Of a DNA stretch of 53,231 nt, positions 33,756 to 42,493 are shown piece by piece; the stretch's first letter is position 1, and the number at the start of each line of letters is the position of its first letter. The DNA lies in the NCBI GenBank assembly GCA_009693245.1, contig SHXO01000009.1, positions 1 through 53,231 on the forward strand. Reading direction: 5' to 3'. A program made the translations under genes and the position numbers. The notes below the pieces were generated by a model. It worked only from the letters and a program-made list of their open reading frames with translations, was not told the origin of the DNA and did no database searches. This DNA is from Betaproteobacteria bacterium. Its GTDB lineage: Bacteria > Pseudomonadota > Gammaproteobacteria > Burkholderiales > SHXO01.

Positions 33756-34739
33756 TTGCTGCATCTCATTTCAGGCTATTGGGTTGGGCAGGCGATCTAC
33801 GCGGCGGCCGAACTGGGCATCGCCGATTTGCTTGGCAAGAAAGGCCGCCCGGTAGGTGAGCTGGCGCGATTGACGCAATCCCACGAACCCTCGCTTTACC
33901 GGCTGATGCGCGCGCTCGCCAGCGTGGGAATCTTTACCGAGGTTGCCCCAGGAAGTTTCGCGCAAACGCCGATGGGCGCGCTGTTGCGCAGTGACATGCC
34001 GGGCGATCTCGCGGCGTTCTCGCGCTTCCAGGGCGATGCGTGGCACTGGCAAGCCTGGGGGGCCATCGCCGAAAGCGTTCGCTCTGGTATGTCCGCGATG
34101 ACTCTGATGCACGGCACGCCGAACTGCTTCCAGTATCTGGCCGTGCACGAGCGATCGGCGGCGATATTCAATGGCGCCATGGGGGGCTACGCGGCGCATG
34201 TGCACGCCGCCGTGGTGGATGCCTACGATTTCAGTAATGCTGGATTGATTGTGGACGTAGGCGGTGGCCAAGGAACCTTGCTAGCCGCCATCCTCGAGGC
34301 TGCCCCGCATGCGAGCGGCCTGCTCGTGGACCGGGCCGAGGTGCTATCCGGCGCGGATGCCGTGTTGGATCATGTGGCTGGCCGCTGCGCGACGCAAGCG
34401 GGAGATTTTTTCACTGGGGTTCCATCGGGCGGAGATATTTATGTGCTCTCCACCGTTCTGCACGACTGGAACGATGCGGATGCGATCACGATCCTGCGCC
34501 ACATACGCGAGGCCATGCAAGACAATGGCCGCGTACTCGTCGTGGAGCACGTGGTGCCAGCGGGCAATGAGCCTCATCCTTCCAAGTTCATCGATCTTGA
34601 AATGATGCTGGTAACTGGCGGGAAAGAGCGAACGGCGGAAGAGTACGAATTTCTCCTGGCCAGCGCGGGACTCTTTCTTGGGAGGATTATTTCGACGGCG
34701 GTGTCTGCCTCTATTATCGAGGCGGAGCGAACTACTTGA
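33756..34739 (+). CDS. SAM-dependent O-methyltransferase (COMT/ASMT-type)
   Basis: The protein has the fold of plant-type and antibiotic O-methyltransferases: an N-terminal dimerisation domain (SGYWVGQAIYAAAELGIADL, then RLMRALASVGIFTE) and a SAM domain with LIVDVGGGQGTLLAAILEAA, then YVLSTVLHDWNDADAITILR, with the catalytic His in LHDWND. Length 327. The start is TTG 33756 with no good ribosome-binding site; an in-frame TAG lies 15 bases before it, so 15-20 N-terminal residues may be lost. Its stop overlaps the following remnant of an ABC gene. Confidence 0.8.
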   Translation: MLHLISGYWVGQAIYAAAELGIADLLGKKGRPVGELARLTQSHEPSLYRLMRALASVGIFTEVAPGSFAQTPMGALLRSDMPGDLAAFSRFQGDAWHWQAWGAIAESVRSGMSAMTLMHGTPNCFQYLAVHERSAAIFNGAMGGYAAHVHAAVVDAYDFSNAGLIVDVGGGQGTLLAAILEAAPHASGLLVDRAEVLSGADAVLDHVAGRCATQAGDFFTGVPSGGDIYVLSTVLHDWNDADAITILRHIREAMQDNGRVLVVEHVVPAGNEPHPSKFIDLEMMLVTGGKERTAEEYEFLLASAGLFLGRIISTAVSASIIEAERTT

Positions 34740-35052
34740 TCAGCACTGGCTCCACGGTGGCGGTCCAGATCAATGGGCTTGGCAAGACGTACCGGGGCGC
34801 CTCCCGTCCCGCCTTGGATGGTGCCAGCCTAGCGGTCGCGGAATGCGATTTCTTCGCGTTGTTGGGGCCCAATGGAGCTGGCAAGACCAGGGCGAGGGCT
34901 CCGCATTGGAACTGGATTCCCTCGATTCTTTGCAGGCCGCGGTCGCTATCAGCAAGCGCTTCGGCGTACGCATTCGCGATAGCAAGGACGCGCGCCGTGT
35001 CATGCGCAGAGCGACAAGCCTCGCCCAATTCGTTCGCGAGCAGAAGCGCTAA
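34736..35052 (+). pseudogene. Chimera: 5' end of ABC transporter ATPase joined to 3' end of acyl carrier protein
   Basis: The first 50 codons from TTG 34736 encode VAVQINGLGKTYRGASRPAL and FFALLGPNGAGKT, the start of an ABC-2-type ATPase up to the Walker A lysine. From about 34888 a different reading frame encodes LELDSLDSLQAAVAISKRFG and VRIRDSKDARRVMRRATSLA to a TAA at 35050. This is the C-terminal half of an acyl carrier protein with the DSL phosphopantetheine site. The junction is out of frame. A deletion has removed the rest of both genes, which probably belonged to a lipid or polyketide locus together with the methyltransferase. Confidence 0.8.
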
Positions 35053-35074
35053 ATTACTGGCGCTAAATTATCGG

Positions 35075-36304
35075 TCACCGGTGCGCTCCGCTCTCCCGTT
35101 TCGGAACCCCGAACTCCCGGTGGCACACCTCGGCTAAGGCGGCGATTCCCTCGCGGATGATTTGCTCCGATGGGTGCGCGAAACAGATGCGCGCGCGCAC
35201 TTTGCCTTCCGCTTCGCTCGTCATCCACTCGGCGCCAGGGTTGATGGCCACTCCCGCGCGGGAGGCAGTCAGCGCGAGTTGAGTGGTGTTGACTTGCTTG
35301 GGCAACGTGACCCACAAAAAAATTCCGCCGGAAGGATCGTCGAATTGGACTTCCGGGCCAAACTGGGCGCGAAGCGCATCCATCAGCGTTTCGGCTTTGC
35401 GCCTTAATGTTTTCCTCAGTTCGGCGACATGGGTGTCGAAGTGCTCGTTGCAATACTCGGCCAGGATCATCTGCTCCAAGGCGCCGGAACCGCCATCGTT
35501 CTTGATGGCGAGAATGCGGCTCATGATGGGCCAGCTCGCCACGAGGTAGCCGGTGCGAAGGGCGGGCGCGATGGACTTGGAGAACGAACCGATGTGAATC
35601 ACGCGATCGTCGCGAGCCATGGCGTAGAGGGCAGGGGGGCGTTTGCCATCCCACACCAGATCGGAATAGCACTCGTCCTCGAACACTGGAACGCCATGAG
35701 TTTCAGCGAGCGCCAGCAGTTTACGGCGCCGTTCCATGGTCATGATCGTGGCCGTGGGGTTTTGCACGGTGGGAATCGTATAAATGAATTTGGGGCGAAT
35801 GCCGCGCTTCTTAAGGCGGGCCAGCTCGCTCGCGAGCGCATCGGTATCGAGACCTTCCTTGTCCACCGGAACGCCGATGATCTGGGCGCCCAGCCGGTTC
35901 AACCTGGTGAGAGTTCCGCCATAGGTCATCTGCTCCACGATGACCGTGTCTCCCGGATTGAGGAGGACCTGGTTCACCAAGTCGAGGCCTTGCAGCGAAC
36001 CCGACGTGATAAGCACTTCATCCGCGGTGCACTGAATTCCCGCATCCTTGGCGAGTTTGCGCACGATGAATTCACGCAGGGGCCGGTAGCCTAACGCGCC
36101 GCTTTGCAGGCCGTAGGTCGCGAGCGTTTTCCCCTCTCGCTCCAGGACGCGGGTTGCCGCGGAAATCAGATCCGCGACCGGTACGCTCGCCGAATCGTTG
36201 TGCCCGCCAATGAAGTTGTACTTTGGAAAGCCGGCCCATTTCACCGCCGCGGGAGGCAGGTCCGCACGAAGTAGCGCGGAGTAATCGAAGGTATCGAGAC
36301 TCAC
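35075..36304 (-). CDS. PLP-dependent aminotransferase (class I/II, fold type I)
   Basis: This 409-residue enzyme is related to the aminotransferase half of MocR proteins and to 2-aminoadipate aminotransferases, without a DNA-binding domain. It has KYNFIGGHNDSASVPVADLI, LQSGALGYRPLREFIVRKL, DEVLITSGSLQGLDLVNQVL, TIPTVQNPTATIMTMERRRK and the PLP lysine in IHIGSFSKSIAPALRTGYL. I prefer GTG 36304, which starts 12 bases after the SDR stop; the longer frame to 36379 overlaps the SDR gene. Likely co-transcribed with the SDR gene. Substrate unknown. Confidence 0.88.
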   Translation of the reverse strand: MSLDTFDYSALLRADLPPAAVKWAGFPKYNFIGGHNDSASVPVADLISAATRVLEREGKTLATYGLQSGALGYRPLREFIVRKLAKDAGIQCTADEVLITSGSLQGLDLVNQVLLNPGDTVIVEQMTYGGTLTRLNRLGAQIIGVPVDKEGLDTDALASELARLKKRGIRPKFIYTIPTVQNPTATIMTMERRRKLLALAETHGVPVFEDECYSDLVWDGKRPPALYAMARDDRVIHIGSFSKSIAPALRTGYLVASWPIMSRILAIKNDGGSGALEQMILAEYCNEHFDTHVAELRKTLRRKAETLMDALRAQFGPEVQFDDPSGGIFLWVTLPKQVNTTQLALTASRAGVAINPGAEWMTSEAEGKVRARICFAHPSEQIIREGIAALAEVCHREFGVPKRESGAHR

Positions 36305-36315
36305 GATGCGCGCCT

Positions 36316-37065
36316 TCAGTGGAAGAACCGGCCGGCGTCCACCACGATGGTCTGCCCCGTGATGCTGTCGGTTTCGCATAGAGAGACCACTTGGCGCGCT
36401 ACGTCGTCCTTGTCCGCCGCCCGCTTAAGAATGGAACCTTCGCGCGCTCGTTGCCGGTAGGCTGGATCGAGATTGCTGGTGGCGCGCGTGTCCTCCAGGT
36501 AGCCCGGCGCCACGCAATTCACCAGGACAGCGGGCGCCAACCCCACGGCCATGCAGCGCGTGAGATGGATCAGGCCCGCCTTGGAGACGGCGTAGGGAAT
36601 GGAAGAGCCCTGAGGGCCCAATCCCGCGATGGACGAGATGTTGACGATGCGCCCCGTGCCGTTGCGGCGCAGCGCTGGGGCGAGGTGCTTGATGCACAGC
36701 ATGGGGCCGGTGAGGTTCACCGACAAGATCTTCTGCCACTCATCGAACGTCATGGCGTCCAGATCGCTGAAGGGAATCCATTTGTTGTAGGCGGCGTCGT
36801 TGACCAGGATGTCCACCCGCCCGAAGGCGTTCAGCGCGCGCTCTGACAATGCCTGCACTTGCGAGGGGTCGGTCACGTCGCACGCCATGGCCTGCGCGCG
36901 AACCCCGGTGATCCGCAAATCCTTCGCGACTTTTTCGGCATCGGCCTGGCTGCTTGCATAGATCACCGCCACATCGCAGCCCGCACGCGCCAGCGCGTGG
37001 CAGATGCGCTGGCCGAGGCCGCCATTACCGCCGGTCACGAGCGCCACTTTGCCCTTCAGGTCCAT
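36316..37065 (-). CDS. Short-chain dehydrogenase/reductase
   Basis: This 249-residue SDR of the classical type has the cofactor loop LVTGGNGGLGQRICHAL, NDAAYNKW in place of the usual NNAG, NISSIAGLG with the catalytic Ser, and YAVSKAGLIHLTR with Tyr and Lys. The C-terminal GQTIVVDAGRFFH is typical. It resembles FabG-like oxidoreductases of unknown substrate. It is encoded just upstream of the aminotransferase, and the two may act in one pathway. Confidence 0.92.
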   Translation of the reverse strand: MDLKGKVALVTGGNGGLGQRICHALARAGCDVAVIYASSQADAEKVAKDLRITGVRAQAMACDVTDPSQVQALSERALNAFGRVDILVNDAAYNKWIPFSDLDAMTFDEWQKILSVNLTGPMLCIKHLAPALRRNGTGRIVNISSIAGLGPQGSSIPYAVSKAGLIHLTRCMAVGLAPAVLVNCVAPGYLEDTRATSNLDPAYRQRAREGSILKRAADKDDVARQVVSLCETDSITGQTIVVDAGRFFH

Positions 37066-37113
37066 CTTGGTCTCCTCCGAGGATTTTTTCGATTGTACGT
37101 GTGCCCAGCCAGA

Positions 37114-37548
37114 TTACTCTTGCTTCGACAGCGCGTGCATCACCGCGCACCACGCGGCTTCGGCTTGAGGTCCAACCTCGGAGAATACCGCATCGAGTTG
37201 CTTCATTTGGGTTTGAGTGAGGCGCGCCTCCAGCTTCTCTCCCTCGTAGGTCAAGCGCAGTTGCTTGACGCGCCCGTCGTGGGGCGCCGTTCGCATGGCG
37301 ATCTGCTTCATTTGGATGAGCTGGCGCAAGGGGCCGTTCAATGCCTGCTTGGTTACGCCCAATACACCGAGGAGCGCGTTCACACTGGTATCGGGATTGC
37401 GCCCCACGAAGTACAGGATGCGGTGATGCACCCTGCCAAGGCCGCGCTGTTCCAGCACGCGGTCCGGGTGCGCCGTGAAGGCGCGGTAACCGAAGTAGAA
37501 CAATTCGATGGCCTCTCGGAGCTGGGCCTGGAGATTTAGGTCAATCAT
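37114..37548 (-). CDS. MarR-family transcriptional regulator
   Basis: This 144-residue winged-helix dimeric regulator has DTSVNALLGVLGVTKQALNG (helix-turn-helix) and APHDGRVKQLRLTYEGEKL (wing and dimer helix), the MarR pattern. The start codon lies within a GTCAAT-CAT-ATTGAC palindrome, implying autorepression. It is divergent from the aminotransferase gene at 37619 and upstream of the SDR/aminotransferase pair on its own strand. It probably controls both sides. Confidence 0.88.
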   Translation of the reverse strand: MIDLNLQAQLREAIELFYFGYRAFTAHPDRVLEQRGLGRVHHRILYFVGRNPDTSVNALLGVLGVTKQALNGPLRQLIQMKQIAMRTAPHDGRVKQLRLTYEGEKLEARLTQTQMKQLDAVFSEVGPQAEAAWCAVMHALSKQE

Positions 37549-37578
37549 ATTGACTTACCATTTGAGCGCGGGTATCTT
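37540..37578 (+). promoter_or_regulatory. MarR operator overlapping a sigma-70 promoter
   Basis: GTCAAT-CAT-ATTGAC (37540-37554) is an inverted repeat whose centre is the marR start codon. Its right arm overlaps a -35 box TTGACT (37550-37555), with TATCTT (37573-37578) 17 bases downstream as -10, driving the aminotransferase gene. A similar half-site, TATATTGACG, lies just before the GGAGG ribosome-binding site. Binding by the regulator would block the promoter and the regulator's own start. Confidence 0.55.
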
Positions 37579-37618
37579 GCAGATAGGGCAAGTATATTGA
37601 CGTTTACGGAGGGACGCC

Positions 37619-38764
37619 ATGCCAGTACTGTTATCGGAACGCACTCGAAACCTGCATGCCTCGCCCATCCGCGAGATCCTGGCCGTCATCGAGCGGCCGG
37701 GCATGATCTCATTCGCCGGCGGATTGCCAGCGCCGGAAACGTTTCCGGGCATCAATCCCGGCGAGATCCCCGCGAACTATCTGCAATACGGGCCCACGGA
37801 AGGGGAGCCGGCACTGCGCTCCCGTGTGGCCGAAGAGCTCGGAAAATTGGGAATGAAGTGCACGGCGGAGCAAGTGCTGATTCTTTCCGGCTCGCAGCAA
37901 GGCATCGATCTCGCCGGCAAGCTCTTCGTGGACGCCGGTACGCCGGTCGCGGTGGAATCCCCTACCTATCTCGCCGCTCTGCAAGTGTTGCGGTACTTTG
38001 GCGCGCGCTTCGTTTCCTTCGGTCCCGGCGCCATGGAGGCCGGCGCTCTGGAACACTCCCAAGCCCGCTTAGCCTACATCATCCCGACCTTTCAGAATCC
38101 AACGGGATATTGTTATTCGGCACGGCAGCGCGATGCCCTGGCGGCAGCCTGCGATGCCGCCGAAGTGGTGTTGTTAGAGGACGACCCTTACCGCGATTTG
38201 GTCTATGAGGCGTGCGACCGAACACCGGTGTGCGCACGGCTCGAGCGCGCATCGTGGATCTACCAAGGTTCGTTCTCGAAGAGTTTCGCGCCGGGATTGC
38301 GTCTGGGCTTCCTGGCCGCGTCCGCGGATCTCGTGCCCCATCTCACGCGGCTCAAGCAAGCCGCCGATTTGCACAGCAACCGAATCAGCCAATGGCTGGT
38401 GTTGCAAGATTTGAACAATCCCGGGCGCGGGGAGCGCTTGCATGGCTTAGACGCCACTTATCTACGCAAGCGCAATGCTTTCGATCATGCTTTGCGGTGT
38501 TACATGAGTGACTTGGCCACGTGGCAAGCACCGCCCGGCGGATTGTTCTTCTGGCTCGCTCTCAAATACAGGATCGATACTCGCAGCCTACTGTCCCAGG
38601 CGATAGAGCGCGGTGCGGCCTTCATGCCCGGAGAGGCGTTCTATCCCGAGGAGGGTGAAGGCCTGGGTACCATGCGGCTAAATTTCAGCCACGCCTGCGC
38701 GGAGGATGCTCACCGAGGGCTCGGCATCTTAGCCCAGTTACTTCACGAGACCTACCCGGCCTAG
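37619..38764 (+). CDS. PLP-dependent aminotransferase (2-aminoadipate aminotransferase type)
   Basis: This 381-residue fold-type I enzyme has MISFAGGLPAPETFPG, QYGPTEGEPALRSRVAEEL, AEQVLILSGSQQGIDLAGKL, IIPTFQNPTGYCYSARQRDA and the PLP lysine in IYQGSFSKSFAPGLRLGFL. GGAGG stands 6 bases before ATG 37619. It resembles LysN/2-aminoadipate or aromatic aminotransferases. It is under the MarR-type operator just upstream and is paralogous to the enzyme at 35075-36304. Confidence 0.9.
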   Translation: MPVLLSERTRNLHASPIREILAVIERPGMISFAGGLPAPETFPGINPGEIPANYLQYGPTEGEPALRSRVAEELGKLGMKCTAEQVLILSGSQQGIDLAGKLFVDAGTPVAVESPTYLAALQVLRYFGARFVSFGPGAMEAGALEHSQARLAYIIPTFQNPTGYCYSARQRDALAAACDAAEVVLLEDDPYRDLVYEACDRTPVCARLERASWIYQGSFSKSFAPGLRLGFLAASADLVPHLTRLKQAADLHSNRISQWLVLQDLNNPGRGERLHGLDATYLRKRNAFDHALRCYMSDLATWQAPPGGLFFWLALKYRIDTRSLLSQAIERGAAFMPGEAFYPEEGEGLGTMRLNFSHACAEDAHRGLGILAQLLHETYPA

Positions 38765-38790
38765 GCCGGGTAGGTAATGGGAGACATCGC

Positions 38791-39558
38791 ATGAAACCTG
38801 TCGATTTCGGAAAGACCGCGGCGGACTACGGCAAGCACCGCGCTGGATTTCCGCCGGAGTTTTATTGGGAGCTTGCACGCCATGGCATCGGTGTGTCGGG
38901 ACAGCGCGTGGTTGATCTTGGCACTGGCACTGGAACCATCGCGCGCCAGCTTGCTCTGGGCGGATGCGACGTCACCGCCATCGATATTTCAGAGAACATG
39001 CTGGCGCAGGCCAAGCAGCTCGATGACTAAGCAGGCGCCGGTGCCCGTTACTTAAAAGGACAAGCGGAGGATACGGGCTTGGAGGGCGCAAGTTACGATG
39101 TCGTGACCGCGGGACAATGCTGGCATTGGTTCGACCGGTCGCGCGCCGCGGCCGAGGCCCTTCGCATTCTGCGGGCGGGCGGCCGCTTGGTGATCGCGCA
39201 CTTCGATTGGTTACCGCTCGCCGGAAGCGTAGTGCAGCTAACGGAGCAACTCATTTTGAAACACAGTCCGCAATGGCAATTGTCAGGAGGAGTGGGGATT
39301 CATCCGCGTTTCATGCCGGCCCTCTCGGAGATTGGTTTTCAAGGATTGCGCACTTTCAGTTTCGACACCGATGCCCTGTATTCCCATGAAGCGTGGCTTG
39401 GCCGGGTGCGTGCAAGCGCTGGAATAGGCCCCGTGCTGAGTGAGAGCAAGGTTAGAGACTTCGATGATGAACACCGCTTAGCGCTGGCCAGCCGGTTTCC
39501 GGGCGATCCTTTGCATGTGCCGCACCGCGTGTGGGCTGTGATCGCACATCGACCTTAG
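38791..39558 (+). pseudogene. Class I SAM methyltransferase with one in-frame stop
   Basis: The frame reads MKPVDFGKTAADYGKHRAGF, RVVDLGTGTGTIARQLALG, ISENMLAQAKQLDD, then TAA (39028-39030), then AGAGARYLKGQAEDTGLEGA and YDVVTAGQCWHWFDRSRAAA, ending IAHRP. Both parts belong to one ubiE/SmtA-like methyltransferase, and the frame is not shifted. A single substitution would restore a 255-residue protein. If the stop is real, the first part holds the SAM loop but lacks the rest, so activity is unlikely. Confidence 0.8.
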
Positions 39559-39561
39559 GCG

Positions 39562-40143
39562 CTAGGACTTTCCCCAAACCTCGGCCACGCGCGCGTCACG
39601 CCCGCAACTGAAGCGGTAATACTTGTAGCGCACGGGATTCTTCTTGTAGTAATCCTGGTGATATTCCTCCGCTGGGTAGAACTTCGCCGCGGGCGCGATT
39701 TCCGAGTAAATGCGCGCGAACCTGGATTCAAGTGCCTTCTTGCTCGCTTCCGCCGCGCGCTTCTGAGCTTCTCCCTGATAATAAATGCCGCTGCGGTACT
39801 GCGAGCCCACATCGCAAAATTGCTGGTCCTTGACGGTGGGATCGATATGGCGCCAGAAGTATTCCACGAGCTGTTCGTAGCCGACCTTCGATGGATCGAA
39901 GACAACGCGCACCGCTTCCGTGTGGCCGGTGTCCCCGCCGCTTACTTGTTTATAGGTTGGGTTGTCTGTTTGGCCTCCGGTATATCCGGACTCGACGGAG
40001 ATCACCCCGGGCAGCTTCTCGAAATCCGCTTCGATGCACCAGAAGCAGCCTCCCGCGAAGATGGCAGTATCGGTTGGCGCGCCATTCACCGGCGCCGCCA
40101 TGGCCAGCAAACCACCGATAAAACCCATGATCCATCGCTTCAT
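39562..40143 (-). CDS. msrA: Peptide methionine-S-sulfoxide reductase MsrA, exported
   Basis: This 193-residue enzyme repairs methionine S-sulfoxide. Its active-site motif GGCFWC follows AIFAGGCFWCIEADFEKLPG, with SGYTGG and GHTEAVRVVFDP downstream. A signal peptide (MKRWIMGFIGGLLAMAAPVN) directs it to the periplasm. ATG 40143 overlaps the msrB stop (ATGA), so the pair forms an operon for extracytoplasmic oxidative repair. Confidence 0.95.
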   Translation of the reverse strand: MKRWIMGFIGGLLAMAAPVNGAPTDTAIFAGGCFWCIEADFEKLPGVISVESGYTGGQTDNPTYKQVSGGDTGHTEAVRVVFDPSKVGYEQLVEYFWRHIDPTVKDQQFCDVGSQYRSGIYYQGEAQKRAAEASKKALESRFARIYSEIAPAAKFYPAEEYHQDYYKKNPVRYKYYRFSCGRDARVAEVWGKS

Positions 40144-40637
40144 GTTCGTAGCTCCGGTAGTTGCTCTTCCTTGGGCACGAAACGCAGTGCCACGCCGTTG
40201 TTGCAATAACGCAGCCCCGTGGGCTTCGGGCCGTCATCGAACACGTGGCCTTGGTGACCGCCGCAGCGCGCGCAGTGATATTCCGTGCGTACCCAGATGA
40301 TGGTCCTGTCCTTCTTCGTGCCGAGCGCACCCGGCAAAGAATCGAAGAAACTCGGCCAGCCGGTGCCGCTTTCGTACTTCGTGCCGCTGCTGAAAAGCGG
40401 TAGATAGCACGCCGCGCAGACATAGGTGCCGGCGCGCTTTTCCTTGTCTAGAGGACTGGTTCCGGGGCGCTCGGTGTCTTCCTCGAACAGCACGTTGTAG
40501 CTCGTGGGAGGAAGCAGAGTTTTCCACTCCGATTTAGGTTTTTGAAGAGGAGTCACACGGTTTTCCTTGGCGGTGGCGGGCAGCACTGCGCAGAGCCAAA
40601 GCCCTGGAATGCTTACGAGTAATTGGCGTCTATTCAT
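40140..40637 (-). CDS. msrB: Peptide methionine-R-sulfoxide reductase MsrB, exported
   Basis: This 165-residue partner reduces methionine R-sulfoxide. A signal peptide (MNRRQLLVSIPGLWLCAVLP) is followed by the zinc-site pairs CAAC and CARC, GTGWPSFFDSL, GHVFDDGPKPTGLRYCNN with the catalytic Cys, and VALRF. It is first in the msrB-msrA operon. An RR near the start suggests possible Tat export, but Sec is equally likely. Confidence 0.95.
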   Translation of the reverse strand: MNRRQLLVSIPGLWLCAVLPATAKENRVTPLQKPKSEWKTLLPPTSYNVLFEEDTERPGTSPLDKEKRAGTYVCAACYLPLFSSGTKYESGTGWPSFFDSLPGALGTKKDRTIIWVRTEYHCARCGGHQGHVFDDGPKPTGLRYCNNGVALRFVPKEEQLPELRT

Positions 40638-40935
40638 GGCGGATCCTGTTCGTATAAAGCATTGGTCTGCCGGCGCACTCAGTCCTTACATGCGAGCGGC
40701 GCGACATTCCATATACGAGCCCGTCATCCCCGGCGGATGCAGTATCGCCGGGGCGGGGCCAAGCGGGGGGAAGGGAGGGACGCGGAGTTCGTCACGTAGT
40801 AGTTCCGGCGCCGGGGAAAGTGCGCTGGAGTGGGCCGAAGACCACATGAGTCGTAACGAAACTCCGCGCGACGAACGTTACTTACGCGGACTGCGTTTGC
40901 CTATACGACTTTAGTTATACGTGTGCAACGGCGCC
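40638..40935. other. Spacer between msrB and FAD enzyme, no gene seen
   Basis: A stretch of about 300 bases with one open frame but no recognisable protein or family. It contains the msrB upstream region. No terminator with a T run was recognised. Confidence 0.4.
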
Positions 40936-42321
40936 TTACGCCGTGAAGATCTTCCCAGGGTTCATGATGTTGAGCGGATCCAGCGCTTTCTTGATGGCGC
41001 GCATGACGCTGACGGATTCGCCGTGCTCGGCCGCGAGGAATTTCATCTTGCCCAGGCCGATCCCGTGCTCGCCGGTGCAGGTGCCGTCCATGGCCAGGGC
41101 GCGCATGACCAAGCGGTCATTCAATCGCTCGGCTTCGGCCAGTTCCTTGGGATCGTCGCGGTTAATAAGAAAGCCTAGGTGGAAGTTACCGTCGCCCACA
41201 TGACCCACGAGCGGGGCGGTAAGGAAGCTCTCTTTCAGGTCCTTCTTGGTTTCGATGATGCACTCCGCCAAGCGGGAGATGGGAACGCACACGTCCGTCG
41301 CCCAGATCTCGCACCCAGGGCGTAGCGCCTTATTGGCGTAGGTGACGTCGTGGCGAGCTTGCCAAAGATGGGTGCGATCCTCCGCCTTGGTGGCCCACTT
41401 GAATTCGCCGCCGGTGTTCTCCTGTGCGATGGCTTGCACGGTTACGGCTTGTTCCTTGACGCCGGCTTCGGTTCCGTGGAATTCGACGAAGAGCGTGTCC
41501 TTGACTGGGTAATTCAATTTGGAAAAGCGGTTTATCGCATCCATCTGCACATCGTCGAGGAGCTCGATGCGCGCGATGGGCACACCTAGTTGAATCGTTT
41601 GGATGACGGTGCTGATGGCCCCTTCCAGTGAATCGAAGGAACACACCGCTGCCGCCATCGCTTCCGGAATACCGTAGAGTCGCAAAGTGACTTCGGTGAT
41701 GATGCCCAGCGTACCCTCGCTGCCGACGAACAGGCGCGTGAGGTCGTAACCGGCGGCGGACTTGCGCGAGCGGCGCGAGGTGCGGATGATGCGCCCGTCG
41801 GCCAGCACCACGGTGAGTGACAGCACGTTCTCGCGCATGGTGCCGTAGCGCACGGCATTGGTGCCCGAGGCGCGCGTGGCGGCCATGCCTCCAAGGGACG
41901 CATCGGCACCCGGATCGATGGGAAAGAACAATCCCTGGTCGCGGATGTAATCGTTCAACTGCTTGCGCGTGACGCGGGCTTGAACGGTGACGTCGAGATC
42001 TTCGGCATTGACCTTCAGCACTTCGTTCATGTTGGCCATATCGGCCACGATGCCACCATGCTCTGGAATCACGTTGCCTTCGAGCGAGGTTCCGGTGCCG
42101 TAGGCCACCACCGGGGTATGGTGCCGGGCGCAGATGCGCACGATTTCGGAAACTTCCTCGGTCGTATTGGGAAAGGCGACTGCGTCGGGCCGGTGAGGAA
42201 TATGCCACGACTCATCCTTGCTGTGGTGGTCACGCACCCCGGTGCTGGTGGAAAGCCGGCTGCCGAGTAGCGCCCTTAATTCTTCGACGGCGGTTTGAAT
42301 GCGCTCGGCTGGCATGTTCAT
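40936..42321 (-). CDS. FAD-linked oxidase (D-lactate dehydrogenase/glycolate oxidase GlcD type)
   Basis: This 461-residue flavoprotein of the vanillyl-alcohol oxidase family has PDAVAFPNTTEEVSEIVRIC, PVVAYGTGTSLEGNVIPEHG (FAD loop), IDPGADASLGGMAATRASGT, RLFVGSEGTLGIITEVTLRL, the C-terminal VGDGNFHLGFLI and GTCTGEHGIGLGKMKFLAAE, as in D-2-hydroxyacid dehydrogenases. It feeds electrons from D-lactate or glycolate to the respiratory chain. No companion GlcE/GlcF genes are nearby, which favours the single-subunit cytochrome-linked D-lactate type. Confidence 0.92.
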   Translation of the reverse strand: MNMPAERIQTAVEELRALLGSRLSTSTGVRDHHSKDESWHIPHRPDAVAFPNTTEEVSEIVRICARHHTPVVAYGTGTSLEGNVIPEHGGIVADMANMNEVLKVNAEDLDVTVQARVTRKQLNDYIRDQGLFFPIDPGADASLGGMAATRASGTNAVRYGTMRENVLSLTVVLADGRIIRTSRRSRKSAAGYDLTRLFVGSEGTLGIITEVTLRLYGIPEAMAAAVCSFDSLEGAISTVIQTIQLGVPIARIELLDDVQMDAINRFSKLNYPVKDTLFVEFHGTEAGVKEQAVTVQAIAQENTGGEFKWATKAEDRTHLWQARHDVTYANKALRPGCEIWATDVCVPISRLAECIIETKKDLKESFLTAPLVGHVGDGNFHLGFLINRDDPKELAEAERLNDRLVMRALAMDGTCTGEHGIGLGKMKFLAAEHGESVSVMRAIKKALDPLNIMNPGKIFTA

Positions 42322-42493
42322 GCGTTTTCCTTGATTTTTTCCAGTGGCCCCTAGTGTACCAGCCGCGCTACTTGAGCAGCGCTGGGATGCCGGTGAAGAC
42401 TTACCCTCTAAAATCGAGGCGGTTGATCTGGATCAACCGCACGCTCTTCGTTACTCTCTATCTTTTCCGCTCATACAACAACGCCAATCCATT

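Noticed and set aside
34678-35052. Frame 34678-35052 as one protein
   Set aside because: Its first 70 residues are the shifted reading of the methyltransferase and ABC genes; only the last 55 residues are acyl carrier protein.
40567-40914. Plus-strand frame over the msrB start and the following spacer
   Set aside because: Half of it is antisense to msrB and the rest has no similarity or ribosome-binding site.
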